Assembly: GCA_008704415.1 (NCBI GenBank)
Contig: VXIS01000215.1
Location: forward strand, 1 to 64,000
Length of the DNA stretch: 64,000 nucleotides
From: Sphaerosporella brunnea
Taxonomy: Eukaryota; Ascomycota; Pezizomycetes; Pezizales; Pyronemataceae
Direction of reading: 5' to 3'
The notes below the pieces were generated by a model. That model saw only the letters and a program-made list of their open reading frames with translations, searched no databases and was not told the origin of the DNA. Shown piece after piece: positions 63,460 to 64,000 of the stretch; within the stretch, counting starts at the first letter, position 1; every line of letters starts with the position of its first letter. The position numbers and the translations under genes are program-made.

Positions 63460-63745
63460 AAGTAGTGATAGATAGAATTATATAGGGCGCTGGGCGCAGC
63501 CGTGGGAACTCCGGAATGAGGTAGAATTGCTTGTCCTTTTTTCCTTTCACCGAGGCGGTCGACGCCTCCATATATACACAAAGATCCTCCGCTCCGCGGA
63601 AGTAAACAGAACAAGAAGAAAACAACCATACAGAGGATTGTGCAATCCTCCGGATATCCGACTCCTTCCTCATCTCCCTCAGACGCTCGGCGTTTCCTCG
63701 TCTCGCCGCATATGCTTCTTGCAGCCTAGCGGCCGCCCATTTCCT
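63460..63745 (+). repeat. Dispersed repeat, copy 2 (inverted partner 37170-37460)
   Basis: Plus-strand copy with GGGCGCAGCCGTGGGAACTC, CCTTTCACCGAGGCGGTCGA and CTCGGCGTTTCCTCGTCTCG in the same order as the minus strand at 37.2-37.5 kb. Confidence 0.75.
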
Positions 63746-64000
63746 GTTCCATCAAGTAGCACTACTAAGCTGCAAATGTTCAGAATCCAGATTGATATAG
63801 ATATAAATCAGCGCGAGGCCTTGGAGAAAGGGTATGCGGCTACTGGGTAGAGATATCATCACTGATATGTAGCGGATAGCATTTTGGCCTCTGAGGGTGA
63901 TGCGAAAACACCGGTTGGGCTGGTATATCTTGACTGTACTGAATGCGCAATGTTTCTGAAGCTAAATGCATGCTTTTGCGTCCCTCCACTTGCTTGCAAA

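Overview
The window looks like repeat-rich, gene-poor nuclear DNA of a filamentous fungus, most likely a basidiomycete of the mushroom group. This rests on introns of about 50-66 bases with GT..AG borders, HNH_2-type nuclease genes of a kind typical of Agaricomycetes, a DDE transposase tail close to one I know from basidiomycetes, and many hAT elements with 8-base target duplications. No ribosomal RNA, tRNA, CRISPR array or bacterial-style operon was seen. The species cannot be named from the sequence.

Layout. 0-9 kb: an edge-cut gene, a hAT element at 1634-2516, several decayed minus-strand genes, an LTR-like promoter segment and a 59-residue four-CxxC zinc-ribbon gene. 9-11.7 kb: two convergent HNH genes with resolvable introns, one with all catalytic residues and one without. 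12.0-14.0 kb: a hAT element flanked by CAACACAC on both sides, with a second inverted-repeat element inside it. 14-22 kb: fragments of genes, including a SAM-like first exon and a broken caspase-like gene. 22-27.4 kb: two good intact genes, a 567-residue coiled-coil protein with a tail anchor and a 418-residue protein with a duplicated C-terminal domain, separated by a duplicated promoter-side segment of which one copy carries a 172-base MITE. 27.7-31.5 kb: a 3.8-kb hAT element (target duplication GCTCACGA) whose transposase is interrupted by a 980-base Tc1/mariner-like element. 32-38 kb: pieced-together repeats and decayed genes. 39-44 kb: an unknown gene, a RING gene followed by tandem acidic zinc-finger units, and a 136-base minisatellite. 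45-50 kb: a 5'-truncated LINE, an AT-hook repeat protein and a hAT remnant that keeps its BED zinc finger. 52-64 kb: a 17-base tandem repeat, an AT-hook-related acidic gene, another MITE, a second LINE copy and an intact ankyrin-repeat gene.

How the parts work together. There is no visible pathway. The best genes encode nucleic-acid or protein-interaction modules (HNH, AT-hook, RING, zinc ribbon, ankyrin, coiled coil), which is usual for the fast-evolving accessory part of a mushroom genome. The rest is shaped by successive transposon insertions. Because several elements keep exact target duplications and one insertion has an empty-site copy next to it, the order of events can partly be read: hAT at 27.7 kb first, the Tc1/mariner-like element into it later, and the 25.3-kb MITE after the duplication of its flank. 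Gene models are given with introns only where splice borders and reading frame agree.
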